DNA of 64,000 nucleotides from Alistipes excrementigallinarum (GCA_019112825.1 DXIP01000009.1:124001-188000), one strand, 5' to 3'. Shown: positions 1 to 10,445, counted from the stretch's first letter. Translations and numbers: made by a program. The notes: generated by a model not told the origin, from the letters alone.

Positions 1-1
1 T

Positions 2-883
2 CAGGGTACGGTCGAGTGCACCACCTACAAGGCCTCGTCGAAGGTCCCGGGAAGGATTGTCGACATGCTGGTCGAGGAGGGTGACTCGGTGGCCCTCGGA
101 CAGTTGCTCTATACCCTCTCGACGCCCGAGCTCGACGCCAAGCTGCGTCAGGCCGAGGCGGTCCGCAGTGCCGCTTCGGCAATGGACCAGGCGGCCATTG
201 CCGGTGCGCGCGTGCAGCAGATTGAGGCCGCGATGAACATGTGGCAGAAGGCTCAGGCCGGGCTGGAACTGGCCCGCAAGACCTACGAGCGGGTGAAGGG
301 CCTCTACGAGCAGGGCGTCCTCCCGGCCCAGAAGCTCGACGAGGCGACGGCCAACTTCCACGCCATGGAGGCGACGGCACAGGCCGCCAAGGCGCAGTAC
401 GACATGGCGGCCGACGGTGCCCGCAAGGAGGAGAAGGAGGCTGCGGCGGCCCGCGTCCGTCAGGCCGAGGGGGCCGTGAGCGAGGTGGAGTCCTACATCA
501 GCGACGCGATGGTCTATTCGCCCGTTGCGGGCGAGGTCTCGACGATTGTCGCCGAGCAGGGCGAGCTGGTCGGAAGCGGCTACCCCGTGGTGGCGATTCT
601 CGACATGAGCGACATGTGGGTCACCTTCAACATCCGCGAAACGCTCCTGCCCCGCATCCGGATGGGGACGCGCATGCAGGGCTACGTTCCGGCGCTCGAC
701 CGCACGCTGACCTTCCGCGTGAGCTACATCGCCCCGCAGGCCGACTTTGCGACCTGGGCCGCAACGCGTACGCAGGGCGGCTTCGACATCCGCACCTTCG
801 CCATCAAGGCCCGTCCCGAGGGGGAGACCTCGGGGCTGCGTCCCGGCATGAGCGTTCTGGTCGACTGGGATAAAATCGAGTAG
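2..883 (+). CDS. HlyD-family membrane fusion protein of an efflux system (5' end outside window)
   Basis: The frame is open from the first bases of the window, so the start and the N-terminal membrane anchor lie upstream; 293 residues are visible. The beginning (SSKVPGRIVDMLVEEGDSV) is the first half of a biotinyl-lipoyl-like domain. A long Ala/Glu/Lys-rich coiled-coil hairpin follows. After it comes the second lipoyl half (VYSPVAGEVSTIVAEQGELV) and a beta-barrel domain. Such periplasmic adaptors join an inner-membrane pump to a TolC-type outer-membrane channel. Two ABC-2 permease genes follow 2 bases downstream, so this is most likely the adaptor of an ABC exporter. The substrate is unknown. 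Confidence 0.9.
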   Translation, partial: QGTVECTTYKASSKVPGRIVDMLVEEGDSVALGQLLYTLSTPELDAKLRQAEAVRSAASAMDQAAIAGARVQQIEAAMNMWQKAQAGLELARKTYERVKGLYEQGVLPAQKLDEATANFHAMEATAQAAKAQYDMAADGARKEEKEAAAARVRQAEGAVSEVESYISDAMVYSPVAGEVSTIVAEQGELVGSGYPVVAILDMSDMWVTFNIRETLLPRIRMGTRMQGYVPALDRTLTFRVSYIAPQADFATWAATRTQGGFDIRTFAIKARPEGETSGLRPGMSVLVDWDKIE

Positions 884-885
884 TC

Positions 886-2064
886 ATGCCGTCGCTGCTG
901 CACCATACGGCCGCCGTGCTGCGGCGCGAGCTGGGAAGAATCGCCCGTCAGCCCATGTATGTGGTGCTGATGCTGCTTCTGCCCGTGCTCTCCTTCTCGT
1001 TCTTTGCGCTGCTCTTCGAAAAGGGGGTGGCGCACGACATCCCCATCGCCGTGTTCGACGAGGACGGAACGACGCTCTCGCGCAAAATCGTCGACATGAT
1101 TGACGCGACGCCGACGGCGCTGGTGGCCTACGAGGTGCAGGACATGCCGCAGGCCGAGCGGCTCATGCGCGAGGGGCGCATCATGGCCATCGTGCAGGTG
1201 CCCGACTTCTTCGAGAAGAACATCCTGAGCAACCGCCAGACCCACGTCGAGGCCTACATCACGGGTACGAACATCACGGTCAACGGCCTGCTCGCACGCG
1301 ACATCCAGACCGCCGTGACCACCTTCTCGGCCGGCATCCAGCTCCAGCTGCTCACCAAGCAGGGGCTGACCGACCGCCAGGCCATGGCGCAGCTGATGCC
1401 CGTACGCTTCAGCAAGCACGTGCTCTTCAACCCCTACACGAACTACGGCTACTACCTCTCGCCGAGCTTCATGCCGATGATGCTGCTCATCTTCGTCATC
1501 ATGACGACCATCTTCGCCGTGGGCACGGAGCTCAAGCGCGGCACGGCCGGCGAGTGGCTCGCAACGGGCGGAGACTCCGTTGCGGCGTCGGTGGCGGGCA
1601 AACTGCTCCCCATCACGGTGGTCATGTTCCTGGTGGCGATGGCCATGCTGTGCATCATCTTCAAGGTGGTGGGCGTGCCGCTCAACGGCTCGCTGTGGGT
1701 CATCCTGCTCGCCACGCTGCTCTTCATCGTCAGCTATCAGGCCATCGGACTCTTCATTGTCGCGCTGCTGAGCAACCTGCGCCTCTCGCTCTCCATCGGC
1801 GGCGGATACTCGGTGCTGGCCTTCACCTTCTCGGGACTGACCTTCCCCGTGATGGCCATGTGGCCGGCGATGCAGTACCTCAGCCGCCTGTTCCCGTTCA
1901 CCTACTATACCGACATCTTCGTCGACCAGATGCTGCGGGGCGCCCCCGTCGTCTGCTCGCTGCCCGACCTGGGCTACATGTCGCTCTTTATTCTGTTACC
2001 GTTCCTCTGTCGCCGGCGTCTGCGCCGCATCTGCACGGAGGAGAAATTCTGGGGGAGACTTTGA
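886..2064 (+). CDS. ABC-2 type transporter permease
   Basis: The 392-aa protein has the ABC-2 permease layout: an N-terminal transmembrane helix (about residues 20-42), a large extracytoplasmic domain to about residue 195, then five hydrophobic segments near the C-terminus. It resembles the YhhJ/YbhR group that works with HlyD adaptors. It starts 2 bases after the adaptor stop, and its own stop is separated by one base from the next gene, a paralogue, so the three are almost certainly one transcript and one exporter. No ATPase gene is visible here; it may lie upstream of the window. Confidence 0.9.
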   Translation: MPSLLHHTAAVLRRELGRIARQPMYVVLMLLLPVLSFSFFALLFEKGVAHDIPIAVFDEDGTTLSRKIVDMIDATPTALVAYEVQDMPQAERLMREGRIMAIVQVPDFFEKNILSNRQTHVEAYITGTNITVNGLLARDIQTAVTTFSAGIQLQLLTKQGLTDRQAMAQLMPVRFSKHVLFNPYTNYGYYLSPSFMPMMLLIFVIMTTIFAVGTELKRGTAGEWLATGGDSVAASVAGKLLPITVVMFLVAMAMLCIIFKVVGVPLNGSLWVILLATLLFIVSYQAIGLFIVALLSNLRLSLSIGGGYSVLAFTFSGLTFPVMAMWPAMQYLSRLFPFTYYTDIFVDQMLRGAPVVCSLPDLGYMSLFILLPFLCRRRLRRICTEEKFWGRL

Positions 2065-2065
2065 C

Positions 2066-3322
2066 ATGACGCGCCTTTCACGACAAATACGCTCCTACTG
2101 GCACCAACTGCTCGTCGTCATGCGCAACGAGTACCGCACCATCTTCACCGATGCGGGCGTGCTGCTCATTCTGGTGCTGGCCATCTTCATCTATGCGACG
2201 CTCTACTCGAGCGCCTATGGTGCGCAGGTGCTGCGCAACGTCCCGATTGGCGTGGTCGACGAGTGCCGCACGCCGACGAGCCGCAGCCTGATTGACCTCT
2301 TCAACGCGGGTCCGAACACCTATGTGGCCTACGAACCCACCGACATGGAGGCGGCGCGGCGGCTCTTCTTCGACCGCAAAATCTACGGCATCGTCTACAT
2401 CCCCTCCGACTACGAGCGGCATCTGCTCGGGGGCGAGCAGGCCAACGTGGCGATATACGTCGATGCCAGCTACTTCCTGATGTACCGCCAGGTCTTCCAG
2501 GAGGTGGTCACCTCCATCGGCGCCACGGGGGCGATGGTCGAGTTCCAGCGGCTGGTGGCCAAGGGGGCTAACATCCCGCAGGCGCAGGCCACCACGCAGC
2601 CCGTGATTTACGAGTCGCACAACCTCTTCAACCCCTATCTGGGCTACGGCACCTTCGTCATGCCGGCCATCATCATGGTGATTATCCAGCAGACGCTGCT
2701 CATCGGCATCGGCATGATTGGCGGCACGTGGCGCGAGTTCGGCCTCTACACGAAGCTCTGCCCCGAGGGGCGCTGCCGGCTCTCGACCCTGCCGGTCGTC
2801 ATGGGCAAGGGGCTGGTCTACGCCAGCATCTACGCCGTGACGTCGCTCTACATCCTCGGACTGCACTACCGGCTGTTCCACTACCCGATGAACGGTGCGA
2901 CGGGAACCCTCGTGCTCTTCATGGCAGCCTACCTGGTGGCCTGCATCGCCATGGGCATCGCCGTCTCGACCCTCTTCCGCTACCGCGAAAATTCGCTGCT
3001 GCTGTTGCTCTGGACCTCAATCCCCTTCCTCATGCTGAGCGGCGTTTCGTACCCCGCCGAGGCGATTCCCGGGTGGCTGCTCGACTTCGGGCGGATTCTC
3101 CCCTCGACGCACGGCGTCAATGGCTTCATCCGCATCCAGAGCATGGGGGCTTCGCTTGCGGAGGTGCTGCCCGAAATCAAGATGCTCTGCATCCTCACGC
3201 TGCTCTACGGCGGTCTGGCCTGCATCAGCACCCATCTGGTCATCGGACGCGAATGGCGCATGCAGCAGAAGCGGCGGAGCGATGCCGAAGAGCCCTGTTC
3301 GTGCGACGGCAGCGGTAGGTGA
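2066..3322 (+). CDS. ABC-2 type transporter permease (paralogue of the preceding gene)
   Basis: 418 aa with the same layout as its neighbour: an N-terminal helix (about residues 30-50), an extracytoplasmic domain that includes a 'NLFNPYLGYGTFVMPAIIM' segment like the neighbour's 'VLFNPYTNYGYYLSPSFMP', then five membrane segments. The two permeases probably form a heterodimer. The last gene of the efflux operon; the C-terminal tail is Arg/Lys/Cys-rich and cytoplasmic. The substrate cannot be read from the sequence. Confidence 0.88.
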   Translation: MTRLSRQIRSYWHQLLVVMRNEYRTIFTDAGVLLILVLAIFIYATLYSSAYGAQVLRNVPIGVVDECRTPTSRSLIDLFNAGPNTYVAYEPTDMEAARRLFFDRKIYGIVYIPSDYERHLLGGEQANVAIYVDASYFLMYRQVFQEVVTSIGATGAMVEFQRLVAKGANIPQAQATTQPVIYESHNLFNPYLGYGTFVMPAIIMVIIQQTLLIGIGMIGGTWREFGLYTKLCPEGRCRLSTLPVVMGKGLVYASIYAVTSLYILGLHYRLFHYPMNGATGTLVLFMAAYLVACIAMGIAVSTLFRYRENSLLLLLWTSIPFLMLSGVSYPAEAIPGWLLDFGRILPSTHGVNGFIRIQSMGASLAEVLPEIKMLCILTLLYGGLACISTHLVIGREWRMQQKRRSDAEEPCSCDGSGR

Positions 3323-3449
3323 TGCGGTCCGGCGGAGGGAGGCTGCTGCTTCCGTTCGGAAGGCCGGGACGGGCGCGACGGTCGACTCTCTCCTCTTCGG
3401 CTGGCTGGGACGGACAAGGTTGCCCGGCGGTTTTGATGGTTTAGATGGT

Positions 3450-3500
3450 TTCCGATAGCTTCGGACCGCACTATAAGTCCGACAAATAACGCTATCGGAA
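3450..3500. repeat. nested inverted repeat upstream of the rubrerythrin promoter
   Basis: The outer arms TTCCGATAGC (3450-3459) and GCTATCGGAA (3491-3500) are perfect 10-bp complements. Inside them TCGGAC (3461-3466) and GTCCGA (3477-3482) form a second 6-bp stem. No T-run follows directly. It lies about 15 bp upstream of the -33 element for rubrerythrin, so it may be an operator, or the end of the efflux operon. Confidence 0.6.
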
Positions 3501-3514
3501 GAAACGATGGAATT

Positions 3515-3548
3515 TTTGTTGGAAGGATGCGGAATTTGCATATCTTTG
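3515..3548 (+). promoter_or_regulatory. Bacteroidota-type promoter for rubrerythrin
   Basis: The -7 box TATCTTTG is at 3541-3548, with TTTG at 3515-3518 about 22 bases upstream. It lies 33 bases before the ATG, giving a short leader. Confidence 0.7.
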
Positions 3549-3581
3549 CCTCAGACGAAAACCTCATTAAACAATACAACC

Positions 3582-4157
3582 ATGAAAAGCATCAAGGGAA
3601 CCAAGACCGAGCAGAATCTGCTCAAGGCATTTGCCGGCGAAAGCCAGGCCCGCAACCGCTACGTATTCTTTGCAAGCGTGGCCAAGAAGGAGGGCTACGA
3701 ACAGATTGCAGGCGTCTTCACTGAGACGGCCGAGCAAGAGAAGGAGCATGCAAAGCGTTTCTTCAAATTCCTCGAGGGCGGCGAGGTGACCATCACCGCC
3801 TCCTACCCTGCCGGAAAAATCGGCACCACGCAGGAGAATCTGCTGGCTGCGGCCAAGGGCGAGAACGAGGAGTGGGACGTGCTCTACCCCGAGTTTGCCC
3901 GCGTGGCCGACGAGGAGGGCTTCCCCGAAATCGCCACGGCGTTCCGCATGATTGCAACTGTCGAGGCTGAGCATGAGAAGCGCTACCTGAAGCTGCTGAG
4001 CCGCCTGACCGACGGTAACTTCTTCAAGCGTGACGGCGAAATCTGGTGGCAGTGCCGCAACTGCGGTTATGTCTGCAAGGCTTCGGAGGCTCCGCAAATC
4101 TGCCCCTCCTGCAAGCATCCGCAGGCCTACTTCGAGCCCAAGAAGGAGAACTATTAG
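3582..4157 (+). CDS. rbr: rubrerythrin
   Basis: 191 aa. An N-terminal ferritin-like four-helix domain carries the expected di-iron ligands (FAGESQAR near 18-24, EQEKEH 51-56, EAEHEKR 128-134). A C-terminal rubredoxin-like domain has two CxxC pairs (C158/C161, C174/C177) binding one iron. Rubrerythrins reduce hydrogen peroxide with electrons from NADH-linked donors and protect anaerobes in the cytoplasm. The ATG at 3582 is chosen because the family starts 'MKSIKGTKTEQNL' and the promoter is just upstream; the frame runs open further 5' without homology. Confidence 0.97.
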   Translation: MKSIKGTKTEQNLLKAFAGESQARNRYVFFASVAKKEGYEQIAGVFTETAEQEKEHAKRFFKFLEGGEVTITASYPAGKIGTTQENLLAAAKGENEEWDVLYPEFARVADEEGFPEIATAFRMIATVEAEHEKRYLKLLSRLTDGNFFKRDGEIWWQCRNCGYVCKASEAPQICPSCKHPQAYFEPKKENY

Positions 4158-4206
4158 TCGGTTTGCCGCCGCGGCCGGGCCGTGACGGATAACCTGCAAA
4201 CCATCG

Positions 4207-4242
4207 CCCCGATGCCTCGAGCATCGGGGTGATTTCGTTTTG
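4207..4242 (+). terminator. intrinsic terminator after rubrerythrin
   Basis: CCCCGATGC (4207-4215), a 5-base loop and GCATCGGGG (4221-4229) form a perfect 9-bp stem, followed by a T-rich stretch ending TTTTGTT. Confidence 0.8.
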
Positions 4243-4544
4243 TTGGACGCGCGGGCGGAGGCGAGCGTGAGCTGTGGCCGGATGGATGGGCAGGGAAGAC
4301 CGACAGAGAGCGGGCGGCGGACAGAAATTGCAGACGATTTCTACCGCCCGTGCGGCGGTGCGCGGGCGGAGGCATTCGGCGGCGAGAATATGCCGGCGGC
4401 AAGGGGCTTGCCCGGTGGATTCAGAACCCCGTCTGGGCGCTCTCGTGGTCCGTTCCTTGGGGCAGAACGGAGCGGGCAGGCGCCTCCGAGTGTTAAAATT
4501 ATCGGCTTCGGTGCGGCGGAGGCGGATTCTCGGCGAAAAATTCG
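4243..4544. other. GC-rich spacer without a recognisable gene
   Basis: About 300 bases between the rubrerythrin terminator and the ettA promoter. The ettA frame is open upstream through it, but that translation has no domain character and it precedes the promoter. Nothing else is supported. Confidence 0.5.
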
Positions 4545-4552
4545 TATCTTTG
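4545..4552 (+). promoter_or_regulatory. -7 box TATCTTTG for ettA
   Basis: TATCTTTG lies 32 bases upstream of the ATG at 4585. No convincing TTTG element is seen 19-21 bases further upstream. Confidence 0.65.
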
Positions 4553-4584
4553 TCGAATCATGCGAAACAAGTAAAACCCCAAAT

Positions 4585-6260
<1,676 letters not shown>

Positions 6261-6261
<1 letters not shown>

Positions 6262-6296
6262 CGGAGCGCCTCGCGTTGCCGCGAGCGCCTCTCCGT
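6261..6296 (+). terminator. hairpin after ettA
   Basis: ACGGAG (6261-6266) pairs with CTCCGT (6291-6296), with a further CTCGCG/CGCGAG stem inside. The T-run is short (TTT), so termination may be partial and hisS may be read through. Confidence 0.55.
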
Positions 6297-6330
6297 TTGA
6301 ACCAGAGACAGAATTCAACAAGATACGGTT

Positions 6331-7671
6331 ATGCAGAAACCTTCGATTCCCAAGGGTACGCGCGACTTCTCCCCCGCGGAGATGATGCGCCGCCAGTATA
6401 TTTTCGACACCATCCGGGGCGTCTTCCGCCTCTTCGGCTTTGCGCCACTCGAGACGCCCGCCATGGAGAACCTCTCCACGCTGCTGGGCAAGTACGGCGA
6501 CGAGGGAGACAAGCTCCTCTTCAAGATTCTCAATTCGGGCGACTACGCCGCCGGACTTTCCGACGACGAGGTGCGCCAGGCCTCGCGCATCTGCGAGAAG
6601 GGGCTGCGCTACGACCTCACGGTCCCCTTCGCCCGCTACGTCGTGCAGCACCGCGACGAGCTGTCGTTCCCCTTCCGCCGCTACCAGATGCAGCCCGTAT
6701 GGCGGGCCGACCGTCCGCAGAAGGGTCGCTACCGCGAGTTTTACCAGTGCGACGTCGACGTCATCGGCACCCGCTCGCTGCTGTGCGAGGTGGAGCTGGT
6801 CGAGATTGTCGAGCGGGTCTTCCGCGCATTGGGCATCCGCGTGGTGCTCAAGATGAACAACCGCAAGATTCTCTACGGCATCGCCGAGGCCATCGGCCAT
6901 GCCGACAAGATGATGGACATCACGGTGGCCATCGACAAGCTGGAGAAAATCGGGCTGGAGCAGGTCAAGGCCGAGCTGCTCGAGCGCGGTCTTACGGAGG
7001 AGGCCGTGGCACGGCTTCAACCGATTCTCGAGCTGAGCGGAGATAATGCTCAGAAGCTCGCATCGTTGCGCGAGGTGCTCTCGGCATCTGAGACCGGTCT
7101 CAAGGGCATCGAGGAGATGGAGACCATCTTCGGCCATGTGGCCAGCCTGGGGCTGGAGCTGCCCGTTGAGCTGGACCTCTCGCTGGCGCGCGGTCTGAAC
7201 TACTATACGGGGGCCATCTTCGAGGTCAAGGCGCTCGATTTCGCCCTCGGCTCGATTTGCGGAGGCGGCCGCTACGACGACCTGACGGGCATCTTCGGCA
7301 TGCCCAACACCTCGGGTGTCGGCATCTCGTTCGGTGCCGACCGCATCTACGACGTCATGACGGGGCTCAACCTCTTTCCCGAAGGGGTCGGCTGCTCGAC
7401 GCGCGTGCTCTTCGTCAATCTGGGCGAGGCCGAGCAGGCCGCGTCGCTCGGTCTGCTCCGCACGCTGCGCGATGCGGGCATCGCCGCCGAGATTTACCCC
7501 GAGGCTGCCAAGATGAAGAAGCAGATGGAGCACGCTAACCGCCGTGCGATTCCCTACGTGGCGATTGTCGGCAGCGATGAGCTTGCACGCCGCGAGGTGA
7601 CGCTCAAGGATATGCGCTCGGGCGAGCAGAGCTCGGTGCCCTTTGGTGAATTGGTTTCGCACATCCACTGA
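6331..7671 (+). CDS. hisS: histidyl-tRNA synthetase
   Basis: 446 aa class II synthetase that charges tRNA-His. The N-terminus PKGTRDFSP is the family hallmark. Motif 2 is around FRRYQMQPVWRAD and REFYQCDVDVIG, the histidine-binding region is ARGLNYYTGAIFE, and the motif 3-like glycine-rich stretch is GVGISFGADRIYD. A C-terminal anticodon-binding alpha/beta domain follows. The S41 protease gene starts 15 bases downstream. Confidence 0.97.
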   Translation: MQKPSIPKGTRDFSPAEMMRRQYIFDTIRGVFRLFGFAPLETPAMENLSTLLGKYGDEGDKLLFKILNSGDYAAGLSDDEVRQASRICEKGLRYDLTVPFARYVVQHRDELSFPFRRYQMQPVWRADRPQKGRYREFYQCDVDVIGTRSLLCEVELVEIVERVFRALGIRVVLKMNNRKILYGIAEAIGHADKMMDITVAIDKLEKIGLEQVKAELLERGLTEEAVARLQPILELSGDNAQKLASLREVLSASETGLKGIEEMETIFGHVASLGLELPVELDLSLARGLNYYTGAIFEVKALDFALGSICGGGRYDDLTGIFGMPNTSGVGISFGADRIYDVMTGLNLFPEGVGCSTRVLFVNLGEAEQAASLGLLRTLRDAGIAAEIYPEAAKMKKQMEHANRRAIPYVAIVGSDELARREVTLKDMRSGEQSSVPFGELVSHIH

Positions 7672-7685
7672 AACGCAGGGAACGG

Positions 7686-9290
7686 ATGATGAGCCGCGCG
7701 GTCGCATGTCGCTTTGTGCTGCTGTTGCTTGCAGCCTTGTGGGGGCTTGTGTCGTCGGCGCAGGCCCAGGCCCAGGGGGATGCCGTTGTGCAGCAGCAGA
7801 AGCTCAACCGGGTCTACCAGCTGCTCGAGCGGCTCTACGTCGATGACGTGGAGATGGCTCCGCTGGTCGAGAGCGCCATTACGGCCATGCTCGAGGAGCT
7901 TGACCCCCACTCTGCCTACCTCGGCGCCGAGGAGATGAAGGGGGTGCAGGCGAGCTTCGATGGCGAGTTCAGCGGCATCGGCGTGGAGTTTTCGCTGTTG
8001 CGCGATACGATTGTCGTGGCCAACACCATTGCGGGCGGTCCGGCCGAACAGGTCGGCGTGCTGCCCAACGACCGCATCGTCCGCATTGATACGCTCGATG
8101 CTGTGGGGATGCGCATGGGCGATGTCCCCCGCTACCTGCGCGGTGAGCGTGGTACGAAGGTCGGAATCGACGTGATGCGCCACGGCGTGGCCGGGCAGCT
8201 GCACTTCGTCATCACGCGCGACCGCATTCCGCTCAACACGGTCGATGCCGCCTACATGCCGGCCGAAGGCATCGGCTACATCAAAATCAACCGCTTCGGG
8301 CGGACGACCATGACGGAGTTTCTGGAGGCCTTCCACGGCTTCGACCGCTGCGAGGGGCTGATTGTCGACCTGCGCGGCAACGGCGGCGGCCTGCTCGAGC
8401 AGGCCATCCTGCTGGCGGAGTTTCTGCTCCCCCGCGGTTCGACGATTGTCTCGACCGAGGGGCGCGCCGTCACTCCGACGAGCTTCGAGGCGCGCGGCGG
8501 CGAGAAGTTCCGCGGGAATCTGGTGGTGCTCATCGACGAGTCGTCGGCCTCGGCCAGCGAGATTGTCTCGGGTGCGGTGCAGGACTGGGACCGCGGCGTG
8601 ATTGTCGGCCGGCCGAGCTTCGGCAAGGGGCTCGTGCAGCGGCAGATTCCGTTGGGTGACGGCTCGACGGTCCGCATCACCATCGCGCGCTACCACACCC
8701 CCTCGGGCCGCGTCATCCAGCGCCCCTATGAGAACGGCAAGCGGCGCGAGTACTACCTCGACCATCTGCGGCGCTACGACGACCGGGTGCGCGACTCTCT
8801 CGACGCCGGGGCTCCGCTCTATGAGACGCTCCGGAGCCATCGCACGGTGCGGGGCGGCGGAGGCATCACTCCCGACGTGATTGTTGCCGAGGATACGACG
8901 GGCGTGACGAACTACTATGCCGAGCTGGTGCGCCGCGGTGTGGTGAACGAATTCGTGCTCTCCAGTTTGGATGCCCGCCGGGCGGAACTTGAACGCCTCT
9001 ACCCCGATTTCGAGACCTTTGCGGCGCAGTTCGAGCCCGACGAGGCGATGCTCGACGAGCTGGTGACGCTCGGCTGCGGGCGCGGTGTACCCTACGACGA
9101 TGCTCAATACATTGAATCGAAGTCGTTTATCCGGCTCCACCTCAAGGCGCTCCTCGGACAGCGTCTCTACGGCGTGGGGGCTTTCTACCGCGTGATGAAC
9201 GAGGGACGGCCTGGAAGTTACTCGCGGGCGCTCGAGATTTTGAGCGATTGGGAGACGCAGGGCCGCTTGTTGCTCGATATCAGAAATTAA
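7686..9290 (+). CDS. S41-family C-terminal processing peptidase (CtpA-like)
   Basis: 534 aa with a signal peptide (about residues 1-28, ending near AQAQAQ), a PDZ domain (about 95-165, SGIGVEFS...GGPAEQVGVLPNDRI) and the S41 catalytic core. The predicted Ser/Lys dyad is Ser287 (ESSASASEI) and Lys314 (SFGKGLVQ). Such periplasmic proteases cut or process envelope proteins from their C-termini. A roughly 150-residue C-terminal extension with no recognised domain follows the core. An alternative start lies one codon downstream; both ATGs follow a purine-rich stretch. Probably co-transcribed with hisS. Confidence 0.93.
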   Translation: MMSRAVACRFVLLLLAALWGLVSSAQAQAQGDAVVQQQKLNRVYQLLERLYVDDVEMAPLVESAITAMLEELDPHSAYLGAEEMKGVQASFDGEFSGIGVEFSLLRDTIVVANTIAGGPAEQVGVLPNDRIVRIDTLDAVGMRMGDVPRYLRGERGTKVGIDVMRHGVAGQLHFVITRDRIPLNTVDAAYMPAEGIGYIKINRFGRTTMTEFLEAFHGFDRCEGLIVDLRGNGGGLLEQAILLAEFLLPRGSTIVSTEGRAVTPTSFEARGGEKFRGNLVVLIDESSASASEIVSGAVQDWDRGVIVGRPSFGKGLVQRQIPLGDGSTVRITIARYHTPSGRVIQRPYENGKRREYYLDHLRRYDDRVRDSLDAGAPLYETLRSHRTVRGGGGITPDVIVAEDTTGVTNYYAELVRRGVVNEFVLSSLDARRAELERLYPDFETFAAQFEPDEAMLDELVTLGCGRGVPYDDAQYIESKSFIRLHLKALLGQRLYGVGAFYRVMNEGRPGSYSRALEILSDWETQGRLLLDIRN

Positions 9291-9301
9291 GCACTCTTTT
9301 T

Positions 9302-9332
9302 TTTGCATAGTTGTCGTTTTTGTATACCTTTG
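9302..9332 (+). promoter_or_regulatory. promoter for the PUR-domain gene
   Basis: TTTG (9302-9305), 19 bases, then TACCTTTG (9325-9332), a textbook Bacteroidota -33/-7 pair, 37 bases before the ATG. Confidence 0.8.
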
Positions 9333-9369
9333 TGGGCGAAATCAATCCCTCGTATAAGGTATATAGGTT

Positions 9370-9702
9370 ATGACATCTCAAACCTCGTTTCGCAAAGAGA
9401 ATGAAGACTTTGGCGAACAAATCATGACGAAGGCCGTGAAGGCGGGTCGTCGTACTTATTTTTTTGATGTGCGTGCCACACGCGGTGACGATTATTTCCT
9501 GACCATCACCGAGAGCCGCAAGAAGAGCAATCCCGACGGGACGGTGGTCTTCGACCGCCACAAGATTTTCCTCTACAAGGAGGATTTTGTCAAATTCAGC
9601 GACGGTCTTGCCGAAGTGATTGCCTTTATCCGCAAGGCCAAGCCCGAGTTCTTCGAACAGCAGGAGCGCGCCGAAGAAGAGCGGGTAGCGGCAGAGTTGT
9701 AA
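9370..9702 (+). CDS. PUR-alpha-like nucleic-acid-binding protein (DUF3276)
   Basis: 110 aa, matching the small Bacteroidota PUR family: KAGRRTYFFDVRATRGDDYFLTI followed by a KIFLYKEDF strand and a helix (SDGLAEVIAFIRKA), one PUR repeat of beta-sheet plus helix. PUR proteins bind purine-rich single-stranded DNA or RNA, and the bacterial ones act as dimers. It stands alone with its own promoter. Strikingly, its 3' flank is a long purine tract (9771-10089). An autoregulatory link is possible but unproven. Confidence 0.88.
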   Translation: MTSQTSFRKENEDFGEQIMTKAVKAGRRTYFFDVRATRGDDYFLTITESRKKSNPDGTVVFDRHKIFLYKEDFVKFSDGLAEVIAFIRKAKPEFFEQQERAEEERVAAEL

Positions 9703-9770
9703 CGCGGCGGCGGTTTGTAAATCCTTTGGGACGGGGTGCGTGGCGTACCCGGGAAACGCAGCAGAGAACA

Positions 9771-10089
9771 GGAGAGCGAGCGTGGAGTGGATGGAGAACG
9801 GACGATGAGAGGGAGAAAGAGGATGAAGGGATGATGGAGGAAGAGATGATGAGAGGTGCGAGGTGAAGAAGGAGCGATGAATGGCAGAGAGATGAAGGAG
9901 AGAGGGGACGGATGAAGGATGAAGACGGGAGCGTGAGGCGTGAGATGGAGGATAAGCGAGGATGCAGAGAGAGAGAATGCAGAGAAGAGTGAGGAAAAGC
10001 GAGAAGGTGCAGCGAGGAAGAGAGAGTGAGAGGAAGAGGAGGTGAGAAGTGGAAGTGAGAAGAGGATGAGAAGAGGAAGTGAGTGAGGA
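9771..10089 (+). repeat. purine-rich low-complexity tract downstream of the PUR-protein gene
   Basis: By hand count, 9781-10080 contains 46 pyrimidines in 300 bases (85% purine on the + strand). It is made of irregular GAGAGG, GATGA and GAAGAGGA words with no fixed period. The + strand is full of TGA stops, so it is not coding in that direction. The open frame on the minus strand is a Ser/Leu/His-rich by-product. Confidence 0.9.
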
Positions 10090-10123
10090 TGCTGTTCCCA
10101 AATAAGGATTTGTCAAATCGTAT

Positions 10124-10147
10124 GCGGTTGCCCGTGGGCAGCCGTTT
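10124..10147 (+). terminator. possible terminator of the PUR-protein transcript
   Basis: CGGTTGC pairs with GCAGCCG around CCGTGG, followed by only TTTG. Weak, but it is the first hairpin after the purine tract. Confidence 0.35.
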
Positions 10148-10335
10148 GTCGTATATGGCCGGTCCGGTTGTGCGGTGAGTGGTAGCCGACCCGGTCTGTC
10201 TGCTGTATTAAGGCCCGGACTGCCTGCTGCGGTACGGGCCGGACGGGCAGCCGGTGGCGGATAACAGGGCGGGTGCGGTCTCGGAAGGCGGCAACTCGCT
10301 CGATTTTATTGCGCAGACAGCTCCTCCACAAGGGG

Positions 10336-10352
10336 CATAATCCCGAATTTTG
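10336..10352 (+). repeat. candidate left attachment site
   Basis: Contains CCGAATTTTG, identical to 18128-18137, with a shared TAATC just upstream on both sides (2-base gap). Host-like high GC ends here and AT-rich DNA begins, which supports this as the junction. Confidence 0.5.
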
Positions 10353-10416
10353 ATTAAATCTGTATAAGGAATATACCTCTTTGAAATCAAGAGAGTTAGA
10401 AGAATTACCTCGTTTT

Positions 10417-10445
10417 CGGGTAATGAGTTGGTAACCGTTCTAATT
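10417..10445 (+). repeat. 29-bp imperfect direct repeat, left copy
   Basis: Matches 18005-18033 at 24 of 29 positions, including an identical AACCGTTCTA. It is either an attachment core or an arm-type integrase binding site inside the element. Confidence 0.6.

Noticed and set aside
4240..4584. An extended ettA start far upstream
   Set aside because: It precedes the -7 box and adds residues absent from the family.
9280..10116. A 278-codon Ser/Leu/His/Pro-rich frame on the minus strand
   Set aside because: It is the complement of the purine tract and of the PUR-protein gene.
10113..10340. Short open frames in the GC-rich DNA left of the element
   Set aside because: No start context, promoter or protein-like composition.
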